This document shows, piece after piece, positions 7,241-12,512 of a stretch of DNA of 20,363 nucleotides. The first letter of the stretch is position 1, and each line of letters starts with the position of its first letter. Source of the stretch: Patescibacteria group bacterium. GTDB taxonomy: Bacteria; Patescibacteriota; Minisyncoccia; UBA6257; 02-FULL-45-10c. The notes below the pieces were generated by a model. That model searched no databases, had not been told where the DNA came from, and saw nothing but the letters and a program-made list of their open reading frames with translations. Location: positions 1-20,363 of the forward strand of contig JAMCXE010000020.1 of assembly GCA_023474975.1 (NCBI GenBank). Reading direction: 5' to 3'. A program made the translations under genes and the position numbers.

Positions 7241-7616
7241 TGGAAGTGGCGGGAGTTGAACCCGCATCCGAAACATTTACGAATTAGAACTGCTACGAAC
7301 GTAGCCAAACCTGAATTTCAGCCGAAAAGTAAAAAGTTTGGCGGAAACTTTTCGGTCAATCCCGACTAATTTTCGTTTCCGTCAGCGGGAACAGCGGAAA
7401 TATATCTCGCTAATATAACACCCAAGACAGCCCTAGCGAGTATCAAGCGCTTGGATGCTTCACTCTCGAAGGAGCGAAGAAGTTAGGCAAATGCCATTGC
7501 TGGCATTCTTAACTTAGATGAAAAGTTTGCACTTTTCCGTTTGTAGAATTTTTACAAGGTTTCTACGCCTTGGTTCGATCCTAATTTTTCAATGTCCGTC
7601 GAAGCCCAACACTCCC
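7241..7616 (-). ncRNA. ssrA: Transfer-messenger RNA (tmRNA)
   Basis: One-piece tmRNA of 376 nt. The 5' end GGGAGTG (7616-7610) pairs with 3' CACTTCC (7248-7242), including a G3-U wobble pair as required by alanyl-tRNA synthetase, with discriminator A at 7241. The CCA is not encoded. The 5' domain has TTGGGCTTCGACGG, and the T-arm is GCGGGTTCAACTCCCGC. The resume codon is GCA at 7530-7528, preceded by AGT as in E. coli. The tag reads ANFSSKLRMPAMAFA and ends at TAA 7483. An ATGCCA/TGGCAT hairpin lies within the tag region. tmRNA rescues stalled ribosomes with SmpB, encoded upstream. The tag ends in AFA rather than the usual LAA, but is still small and hydrophobic as proteases require. Confidence 0.93.
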
Positions 7617-7620
7617 TAAA

Positions 7621-7647
7621 ACATCTAATCACTAAGTGATTAGATGT
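7621..7647. repeat. Perfect 27-nt palindrome abutting tmRNA 5' end
   Basis: Arms ACATCTAATCACT and AGTGATTAGATGT (13 bp) are separated by a single base. On the minus strand the hairpin is followed by TTTTA and then the first base of tmRNA. It could be a terminator of the smpB operon or an RNase III-type processing stem releasing tmRNA. Confidence 0.7.
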
Positions 7648-7746
7648 TCGGGCGATCATTTCGTTTGTCGAAATGATTTAGCCCATAAAACTTAATCACT
7701 AGTAAAATGTTCGGGCGAACAATTTGTTTCACAAATTGTTTTAGCC
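7625..7746. repeat. Two ~55-60 bp direct repeats, each with its own hairpin
   Basis: Copy 1 is 7625-7684 and copy 2 is 7693-7746. Both run TAATCACTA, then ATGTTCGGGCG, then a hairpin, then TTTAGCC. The hairpin arms differ (ATCATTTCG/CGAAATGAT in copy 1, ACAATTTGT/ACAAATTGT in copy 2), so sequence changed while pairing was kept. Copy 2 forms the 3' end of the GIY-YIG gene (last ~18 codons); copy 1 lies between that gene and tmRNA. Confidence 0.7.
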
Positions 7747-8003
7747 ATGTCCTTGAGGTATTTTTGCATAATTTTCTTTTTTAATCGAGAACCCCAAAGG
7801 CTTTTAAAAAATCTTTCTCGATTAAAAGCATCGGCTTTATTTTTAAAATTTTCATAATGGATAAGTTCTAATGGTCGGCGATATTTAGTAGCATCAACCA
7901 TTCCGCTGTTGTGCAGTTTAAATCTTTTTTGAAGATTACTGGTGCAGCCAACATATAATCGCTTATCTTTTAAGCTATATAAAATATAGACATAATAATC
8001 CAT
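7692..8003 (-). CDS. GIY-YIG domain protein (UPF0213-like)
   Basis: 103 residues, nearly all one GIY-YIG nuclease domain: YVYIL (4-8) and LYVGCT (16-21) supply the two half-motifs. A conserved basic segment around R27 (NLQKRFKLHN) and the catalytic Glu in NRERFFKSLWG (E63) follow. This is the short UPF0213 type, lacking the DNA-binding domains of homing enzymes or UvrC. The last ~18 residues (TICETNCSPEHFTSD) are encoded by one unit of the direct repeat and look like recent read-through, not family sequence. It lies 20 bases after smpB and 75 bases before tmRNA on the same strand, so all three may be one transcript. A TAAAAT box 6 nt before the ATG may give an internal leaderless start. Substrate unknown. 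Confidence 0.88.
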   Translation of the reverse strand: MDYYVYILYSLKDKRLYVGCTSNLQKRFKLHNSGMVDATKYRRPLELIHYENFKNKADAFNRERFFKSLWGSRLKKKIMQKYLKDMAKTICETNCSPEHFTSD

Positions 8004-8023
8004 AAGAAAATTTTAAATTTCAG

Positions 8024-8467
8024 CTAACCAGTCACTCTTTTAATTTCTCTCTGAGTCTCACGTTTTTTGATCGTTTCACGTTTGTCGCGCTTGTTTTTAT
8101 GTCTGGCTAGGCCGATAGCTAGCTTGATTTTGCTTTTTTTCTTATAAATTGTCAAGGGAATAATAGCCAGTCCTCCTTCTTTAGCTTTTCCCATTAAATA
8201 GTTTATTTGGTCTTTATGAAGCAGAAGTTTTCTCGGGCGATCTTCTTTAAAATTAGCTCCTTTATTAAGCGGCTGATAGGGTTGAATTTGAAAATTAATC
8301 AATTCTGCACTTCGTGGACGGACCAACACAAATGCTCCCGCCATATTAGCCTTGCCGGTCATAATGGATTTTACTTCCTGGCCAGTCAAAGAAATGCCTG
8401 CCTCAAAGGTTTCTAGGATCTGATAATCAAAATGGGCTTTTTTGTTTTCTAGGATTGGTTGAGCCAT
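8024..8467 (-). CDS. smpB: SsrA-binding protein SmpB
   Basis: 147 residues. Family hallmarks: NKKAHFDYQILETFEAGISLTG, QEVKSI, KANMAGAFV, the central FKEDRPRKLLLHK, and PLTIYKKKSKIKLAIGLARHKNKRDKR with a basic C-terminal tail (KRETIKKRETQREIKR). SmpB binds the tRNA-like end of tmRNA, and its tail occupies the empty mRNA channel of stalled ribosomes. Length fits the family (about 150 aa). The ssrA gene lies downstream on the same strand with one GIY-YIG gene between. The promoter -10 TATAAT is 6 nt before the ATG and there is no Shine-Dalgarno, so the mRNA is probably leaderless. Confidence 0.96.
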   Translation of the reverse strand: MAQPILENKKAHFDYQILETFEAGISLTGQEVKSIMTGKANMAGAFVLVRPRSAELINFQIQPYQPLNKGANFKEDRPRKLLLHKDQINYLMGKAKEGGLAIIPLTIYKKKSKIKLAIGLARHKNKRDKRETIKKRETQREIKRVTG

Positions 8468-8473
8468 ATGTGT

Positions 8474-8479
8474 ATTATA
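8474..8479 (-). promoter_or_regulatory. -10 box of smpB (leaderless start)
   Basis: Consensus TATAAT lies 6 nt from the ATG at 8467, placing transcription start at or next to the start codon. No good -35 is visible; the upstream DNA is the T-run of the 8502-8523 terminator. Confidence 0.55.
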
Positions 8480-8493
8480 AATTAATCCTCGAA

Positions 8494-8527
8494 TAAAAAA
8501 AGTCGCCCTGATCCGTGGGCGACTTTT
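8494..8527. terminator. Terminator after the 47-aa membrane protein gene
   Basis: GTCGCCC (8502-8508) pairs with GGGCGAC (8517-8523), with a run of T's on the minus-strand exit side. Confidence 0.85.
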
Positions 8528-8558
8528 AAATGTAAGTTGATTGAATTAGAAAAATAAT

Positions 8559-8702
8559 TTAGCCGTATAATACCCATAAAGCGACCAGAGGACCCACTGT
8601 CAGAATTGTTATTATGTGTTTTTTAATATCTTTTTTTTCGAACGTCATTATTAAAAATGTGAGCAGTCCTACAAATATTATATCTTTTGGTGTAAGCGTC
8701 AT
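8559..8702 (-). CDS. Small two-helix membrane protein
   Basis: A 47-residue frame from ATG 8702, beginning MTLTPKDIIFVGLLTFLIMT and ending TVGPLVALWVLYG. It has two hydrophobic helices (about 8-20 and 30-46) joined by a charged turn EKKDIKKH. Support for it being real: a strong Shine-Dalgarno AAGGGAG 7 nt before the ATG, a TTGACA/17 bp/TAGCAT promoter and a clean terminator at 8494-8527. Function unknown; it resembles small holin- or regulator-like membrane peptides only in shape. Its promoter is nearly identical to that of the next gene (8835-9296), so the two are likely expressed together. Confidence 0.7.
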   Translation of the reverse strand: MTLTPKDIIFVGLLTFLIMTFEKKDIKKHIITILTVGPLVALWVLYG

Positions 8703-8722
8703 TTTAATTCTCCCTTAATTAT

Positions 8723-8767
8723 AAAATAACTATTTTTATGCTATTCCCATCAGTAAAATTTGTCAAA
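8723..8767. repeat. Promoter repeat, copy 1
   Basis: 45 bp matching 9319-9363 at 41 positions, including both promoter boxes and the sequence just after the -10. Confidence 0.85.
8738..8766 (-). promoter_or_regulatory. Promoter of the 47-aa membrane protein
   Basis: TTGACA (8766-8761), 17 bp, TAGCAT (8743-8738). It lies within a 45-bp block (8723-8767) repeated at 9319-9363 with 4 mismatches. Confidence 0.75.
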
Positions 8768-8769
8768 AT

Positions 8770-8810
8770 AAAAAGCCCCGCTCCGCCTATTGGCGGATGT
8801 GGGGCTTTTT
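8770..8810. terminator. Terminator after gene 8835-9296
   Basis: AAAAAGCCCC pairs with GGGGCTTTTT around an inner TCCGCCTATTGGCGGA palindrome (8782-8797). The T-run leaves on the minus strand. Confidence 0.88.
8782..8797. repeat. TCCGCC-N4-GGCGGA palindrome, copy in terminator
   Basis: TCCGCCTATTGGCGGA inside the 8770-8810 terminator stem. Related copies at 9491-9506 and 10828-10843. Confidence 0.7.
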
Positions 8811-8834
8811 GAGAAACAACTTGTCTCTTATTTT

Positions 8835-9296
8835 TTACTGACTGGCATTGTTTTCTTCGAGGTAGGGGTCGGGGCTGTTGTTGATGCCTATTACCTGGTT
8901 GTTGAAGGTATAGACCGTTACGCGGGTATTTACCGTGGTGGTCGAACATTCCACGTAGCCTTCGCGGGAAGCAGTTTTCATCTCATTCTGATCCGTCCTC
9001 AAGACTACATCGCATATCTTTTTCTTGTCTGGCTTTACCGCCGCGCCCATGAACTTCAGTTCTTCACGAGAATTTTTTATTTCCACGATGGTGGCATTGG
9101 TATAGCAGACATATCCTTTATGAATAAAAGGCTTTTTATGTTGTATCATGCTGCAGCCACAAAGCCACAGAATGGCCATTAAGCCGATTACCAGCAGGGT
9201 CATTTTTTTTGCCGTTTTGGTATTACTGATGACTATAAAGAAAATGACCACCGGAAAAATTAACAGCGCTAGCATTGATTCCGTTCCTTTGTCCAT
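8835..9296 (-). CDS. Membrane-anchored protein, possible lipoprotein-like
   Basis: 153 residues from ATG 9296, chosen because GAGGAGG lies 6 nt upstream; the longer frame to TTG 9362 would begin in the -35 box. Two hydrophobic helices (about 8-24 and 33-47) precede ILWLCGCSM, which resembles a lipobox around C48 but is atypical because another helix precedes it. The rest (about 50-153) is a polar domain of alternating strands with four more cysteines (HKGYVCYTN, KKICDVVLRTD, GYVECSTTTV), presumably extracytoplasmic. I do not recognise the family. It has its own promoter and terminator as a single-gene unit and shares promoter sequence with the 47-aa gene. Confidence 0.75.
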   Translation of the reverse strand: MDKGTESMLALLIFPVVIFFIVISNTKTAKKMTLLVIGLMAILWLCGCSMIQHKKPFIHKGYVCYTNATIVEIKNSREELKFMGAAVKPDKKKICDVVLRTDQNEMKTASREGYVECSTTTVNTRVTVYTFNNQVIGINNSPDPYLEENNASQ

Positions 9297-9318
9297 ACTG
9301 TATCCTCCTCGAATAATT

Positions 9319-9363
9319 AAAATAACTATTTTTATGCTATTCCTGCCAGTGAAATTTGTCAAA
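9319..9363. repeat. Promoter repeat, copy 2
   Basis: Matches 8723-8767 at 41 of 45 positions; see the promoters at 8738 and 9334. Confidence 0.85.
9334..9362 (-). promoter_or_regulatory. Promoter of gene 8835-9296
   Basis: TTGACA (9362-9357), 17 bp, TAGCAT (9339-9334), followed by a leader with GAGGAGG. Confidence 0.75.
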
Positions 9364-9402
9364 GCCAGTTAATGATTGTTTTAATAACTCCTTGGTTTAG
9401 GT

Positions 9403-9408
9403 TATAAT
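9403..9408 (+). promoter_or_regulatory. -10 box of argS (leaderless start)
   Basis: TATAAT ends 7 nt before the argS ATG at 9416, so the transcript should begin at or within 2 nt of the start codon. The -35 is weak (TTTAAT at 17 bp). Confidence 0.55.
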
Positions 9409-9415
9409 TGTAAAA

Positions 9416-11134
9416 ATGACCGAAAAAATAGCGAAAATATTAAAAAGCGTGATCAAAGAAGATGTTGAAGTTGCCGTATCCGCCTCGGAATCCGCCGGCT
9501 GGCGGATTGGGTTTGGGCATTATTCTTCAAATGTTGCTTTTAAGCTGGCCAAGATAGCGGGTAAGTCTCCGTTAGAAGTTGCAAAAGATCTGGCGGGTAA
9601 ACTTTCTTTGAACAAAGAATTTGAAAAAGTTGAAGCCGCGGCGCCGGGTTTTGTAAATTTTTGGCTGAAGCCGGAATATTTTCAAGAAGAATTGGCTGTG
9701 ATTTTGAAACAAAAAGATAAATATGGAAAGAATGAATATCTAAAAGGCCAAAAAATTATGGTGGATTATACCGATCCGAATCCTTTTAAAGAATTTCATA
9801 TTGGACATTTGATGAGCAATGCTATCGGTGAATCACTTTGCAGGATATTTGAATGGAATGGGGCTAAAGTTGTGCGGGTTTGCTATCAGGGGGATGTGGG
9901 TCTTCACGTGGCTAAAACGATCTGGGGTATTTTACAAGATATAAATAATTTTCCTAAAGACAGCGCAAATTTATCGGAAAAGATCGCATTTTTGGGAAAG
10001 TCTTATGTTTTGGGTTCTCAGAAATATGAAGACGATAAAGTTGCCGCGGAAGAAATAAAAGAAATAAACAAAAAAGTTTTTGAGAGAAGCGATAAACAGA
10101 TAAACATTTTATATGAAAAAGGTAAAAAGTGGAGCTTGAAGCATTTTGATGAGGTTTATAAAAAACTTGGCACAAAATTCGATCATTTTATTTTGGAATC
10201 ATCTGTTATTTCCGATGCTGAGAAAATTGTCAGGGAATTTTTGAAAAAAGGCGTGTTCGAAGAAAGTAACGGAGCGGTTGTTTTTCCTGGAGAAAAATAT
10301 GGTCTGCACACCAGGGTGTTCATAAATTCTCAGGGCTTGCCTACTTACGAAACTAAAGATATCGGCTTGGCGAAAAAGAAGATGAGCCTTGAAAAGGGTT
10401 TAACTTCTTCCCTGATCGTTACCGCTAACGAGCAAAACGATTATTTCAGAGTAGTTTTTAAAGCTCTGGAATTTATTTTTCCGGAATATGCCAAGATCTC
10501 CAAGCATATCGGACACGGAATGCTTCGTTTTGCCAGCGGAAAAATGTCTTCTCGTGCCGGTAATGTGATCACTGCCGAATCTTTGATCGGCGAGGTAGAA
10601 AAACTGGTTGAGGCTAAGATCGCCGAGCAAAAATTAACCGAAAAAGAAAAGAAAGAAATAAAAGACGTGGTATCTATTGGCGCAATTAAGTATTCTATTT
10701 TAAGACAAGCGATAGGAGGGGATATAATCTTTGATCTTGAAAAATCAATTTCCTTCGAAGGCGACTCCGGGCCGTATTTGCAGTATGCCTATACTCGCGC
10801 TAAATCGGTTTTGGAAAAAGCTAGTAATCCGCCAGCTGGCGGAAAAGTTAAGCCGTCGCTAAAGCATGCGCCAAAAGAAATTTCTGAGCTTGAAGTTATG
10901 CTCTCTCGTTTTTCTGAAATAGTGGAAAGATCCGGAAAAGAACAAGCTCCGCATTATATAGCCACGTATTTAATAGAGCTAGCCAGAGTTTTTAATGCTT
11001 ATTATGCCAAATTTAAGATCGTTGATGCTAAAGACGAATATTCTCCGTACAAAGTGGCTTTAACTTCTGCGTTTATGCAGGTGATGAAGAATGGGTTGGA
11101 GATATTAGGAATAAAAGTTCCTGAGAAGATGTAA
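9416..11134 (+). CDS. argS: Arginine--tRNA ligase
   Basis: 572 residues, class I synthetase that charges tRNA-Arg. The N-terminal Add1 domain (about 1-100) carries FGHYSSNVAFKLAK, the catalytic domain has PNPFKEFHIGHL (HIGH 128-131) and QGDVGLHVAK, and KMSSRAGN (376-383) is the KMSKS loop. The C-terminal half has the helical anticodon domain ending YYAKFKIVDAKDEYSPYKVALTSAFMQVMKNGLEILGIKVPEKM. Two TCCGCC-N4-GGCGGA palindromes lie in the coding frame: 9491-9506 (SAGWR) and 10828-10843 (NPPAGG). Both fall in low-conservation loops. Two tRNA-Arg(GCG) sequences lie further along at 17303-17506. Single-gene unit with terminator at 11141-11166. Confidence 0.96.
   Translation: MTEKIAKILKSVIKEDVEVAVSASESAGWRIGFGHYSSNVAFKLAKIAGKSPLEVAKDLAGKLSLNKEFEKVEAAAPGFVNFWLKPEYFQEELAVILKQKDKYGKNEYLKGQKIMVDYTDPNPFKEFHIGHLMSNAIGESLCRIFEWNGAKVVRVCYQGDVGLHVAKTIWGILQDINNFPKDSANLSEKIAFLGKSYVLGSQKYEDDKVAAEEIKEINKKVFERSDKQINILYEKGKKWSLKHFDEVYKKLGTKFDHFILESSVISDAEKIVREFLKKGVFEESNGAVVFPGEKYGLHTRVFINSQGLPTYETKDIGLAKKKMSLEKGLTSSLIVTANEQNDYFRVVFKALEFIFPEYAKISKHIGHGMLRFASGKMSSRAGNVITAESLIGEVEKLVEAKIAEQKLTEKEKKEIKDVVSIGAIKYSILRQAIGGDIIFDLEKSISFEGDSGPYLQYAYTRAKSVLEKASNPPAGGKVKPSLKHAPKEISELEVMLSRFSEIVERSGKEQAPHYIATYLIELARVFNAYYAKFKIVDAKDEYSPYKVALTSAFMQVMKNGLEILGIKVPEKM
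9491..9506. repeat. TCCGCC-N4-GGCGGA palindrome in argS (N-terminal)
   Basis: TCCGCCGGCTGGCGGA, encoding SAGWR at residues 26-30 just before the conserved GHYSSN motif. Confidence 0.7.
10828..10843. repeat. TCCGCC-N4-GGCGGA palindrome in argS (C-terminal)
   Basis: TCCGCCAGCTGGCGGA, encoding PPAGG at about residues 472-476, in a loop between helices. Confidence 0.7.
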
Positions 11135-11140
11135 AAATAA

Positions 11141-11166
11141 AAAAACCGGCGCTATTCGCCGGTTTT
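11141..11166. terminator. Bidirectional terminator between argS and the Zn protein
   Basis: CCGGCG (11146-11151) pairs with CGCCGG (11157-11162), with A- and T-runs on either side. Confidence 0.9.
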
Positions 11167-11172
11167 AAGTTT

Positions 11173-11379
11173 TTAGTGCCAGATGAAGTGTTGTTCTACT
11201 CCGCTTTGACCCTCATAGTCTAATTTATCGTATTTCTTTTCTGCTTCCTTATCCCGGGTATGGCACTTACTGCAGGTTAATGTCGGTGCCGTGTCGATTG
11301 GGCTAGCTAATCCTGCATGAAGCGGGGCGTTGCAGCAGCTGGATAGTAGTTCGTAGACCAATTTTGGTTTTACGCGCAT
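11173..11379 (-). CDS. Small zinc-binding protein
   Basis: 68 residues. SSCCNAPLHAG (C15, C16) and LTCSKCHT (C36, C39, H40) form a compact zinc-ribbon-like pair of knuckles separated by about 20 residues; the rest is polar and charged. There is no membrane segment. Proteins with a CCNAP...CxKC pattern are usually short metal-binding domains of unknown role. ATG 11379 is preceded by AAAAGGAG and, further up, by TTGACA/16 bp/TACTAT. It is a one-gene unit converging on argS and is followed upstream by the RlmN-like gene, which has its own terminator. Confidence 0.72.
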   Translation of the reverse strand: MRVKPKLVYELLSSCCNAPLHAGLASPIDTAPTLTCSKCHTRDKEAEKKYDKLDYEGQSGVEQHFIWH

Positions 11380-11413
11380 AACATCTCCTTTTTACCGCCA
11401 AAGTTCTTTTTCT

Positions 11414-11441
11414 ATAGTAGATCATTTGTGAGTACTGTCAA
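11414..11441 (-). promoter_or_regulatory. Promoter of the small Zn protein
   Basis: TTGACA (11441-11436), 16 bp, TACTAT (11419-11414); leader about 30 nt with a Shine-Dalgarno. Confidence 0.65.
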
Positions 11442-11451
11442 TTATTAAAAT

Positions 11452-11480
11452 AAAAAACCGGCGATTCTCGCCGGTTTTTT
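11452..11480. terminator. Terminator of the RlmN-like gene
   Basis: CCGGCGA (11458-11464) pairs with TCGCCGG (11468-11474), flanked by A6 and T6. Confidence 0.92.
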
Positions 11481-11487
11481 GGTGTGC

Positions 11488-12387
11488 TTATTCTTTTTTG
11501 TTGTACTTAAGATAATAATCCATCAGGAATTGTCCGCAGCTGCTACCCACGTCCCATCCCGGCGGCCGATAGAATTCGGTTTTTATGCCGGCTTCTTCCA
11601 GCTTGGCGCGGAAATATTCCACTCTTTCCGATTCCTCAAAGTCTATCGACGGTTTAGCGTTGTGAGCGAGGAATTTTACCGAAACAGGTCTTCCTTTCAG
11701 TATGGCCGCCAGCATCTCTGCGTCTATATCCCGGTCATTGATGTCTTTTATGAGCGCGTAATGTATTTCAGCTGAATTTCCGGTGGCGTTAACGAATTTT
11801 TCCACCAGGTCCACGCTTTCTTCTATCGGTTCAGCCGAAGGCATCAGTCCTTTACGGACCATATGATCGGCAGAGTGTAGCGAAAGATGGAACTTCATTT
11901 TAAGCCCGGCTTTTTTTACTTTGTCTATGAATGTTTCCATCAAAGACATTGCCGGGATCATGGATGCGACTGCGAATCGTACCACCCGGTAATCCTTTTT
12001 CATGTATTCCTGGATCCTGCGGCCGGCTTCAATTACGTTGTCGATGTTTAAAAGCGGCTCGCCGCAACCCATATACGAAACGAGAAGAACATGATTGAGT
12101 TTTTCTTTTTTAATGAGTCCGAGCGTGCTTACGACTACGTCAACTAAGGCGCAGATCTCATCGGTTTCCAAATTTCTTATCGGAATTTTGATATCGGATA
12201 AGAAACAGAATTTACATCCCATATTGCAGGCTGTCTGAGTGGGGACGCAAATAATATCTTTCCCGTCGTTTTTATTGATGTAGCTGAATTCCACGACTTG
12301 GCCGGCGGAAAGGAACACGAACTTTATCGTATTATCTATTTTCGAACGAATGACATCCAGTAACCTGATTATCCTAAGATCTTTCAT
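11488..12387 (-). CDS. RlmN/Cfr-family radical SAM rRNA methyltransferase
   Basis: 299 residues. ICVPTQTACNMGCKFC reproduces the RlmN arrangement: C47 (equivalent of E. coli C118), then C54, C58 and C61 as the CxxxCxxC [4Fe-4S] ligands. VSYMGCGEPLLN matches FMGMGEPLLN with a Cys in place of Met, and FHLSLHSAD and HYALIKDINDRD also fit. GSSCGQF supplies the second catalytic Cys (C284). These enzymes methylate A2503 of 23S rRNA (and some tRNA in E. coli) through a Cys-bound methyl. At 299 aa it is shorter than RlmN (about 350-385): the N-terminal helical domain is cut to about 45 residues. Strong AAGGAGG Shine-Dalgarno. Whether it makes m2A (RlmN) or m8A (Cfr), or has another substrate, cannot be told. 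Confidence 0.85.
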   Translation of the reverse strand: MKDLRIIRLLDVIRSKIDNTIKFVFLSAGQVVEFSYINKNDGKDIICVPTQTACNMGCKFCFLSDIKIPIRNLETDEICALVDVVVSTLGLIKKEKLNHVLLVSYMGCGEPLLNIDNVIEAGRRIQEYMKKDYRVVRFAVASMIPAMSLMETFIDKVKKAGLKMKFHLSLHSADHMVRKGLMPSAEPIEESVDLVEKFVNATGNSAEIHYALIKDINDRDIDAEMLAAILKGRPVSVKFLAHNAKPSIDFEESERVEYFRAKLEEAGIKTEFYRPPGWDVGSSCGQFLMDYYLKYNKKE

Positions 12388-12412
12388 AACTGCCTCCTTA
12401 TTGATTTTTAAA

Positions 12413-12457
12413 AGTGCTTTATTTATTCAAAGCACTCTCAATTTTTGGAGCAGTCAA
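12413..12457 (-). promoter_or_regulatory. Promoter/leader hairpin of the RlmN-like gene
   Basis: TTGACT (12457-12452) is followed, about 15-40 nt later, by an 8-bp inverted repeat AGTGCTTT/AAAGCACT (12413-12420 and 12429-12436). The hairpin ends in TTTTAAAAA on the minus strand, so it could be an operator or an attenuator. The -10 is unclear. Confidence 0.4.
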
Positions 12458-12474
12458 TTTTAGTATGATGGGGT

Positions 12475-12503
12475 TTGAAAATAAGTTAATAATTCTCTAA
12501 TAT
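12475..12503 (+). promoter_or_regulatory. Promoter of ileS
   Basis: TTGAAA (12475-12480), 17 bp, TAATAT (12498-12503), 9 nt before the ATG. The expected leader is only 2-3 nt. Confidence 0.7.
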
Positions 12504-12512
12504 TAGATAATT

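Noticed and set aside
7088..7276. 62-codon minus-strand ORF overlapping the tmRNA 3' end
   Set aside because: Its start codes through the tmRNA T-arm/acceptor; composition is non-protein-like and there is no ribosome site. Typical false ORF over tmRNA.
8719..8949. 76-codon minus-strand ORF across the terminator at 8770
   Set aside because: Runs through a strong terminator and a promoter, out of frame with the real gene; sequence is low-complexity.
9297..9362. Longer start (TTG 9362) for the membrane protein at 8835
   Set aside because: The TTG is the -35 box of its promoter; GAGGAGG precedes ATG 9296. The same applies to TTG 17174 for gene 16728.
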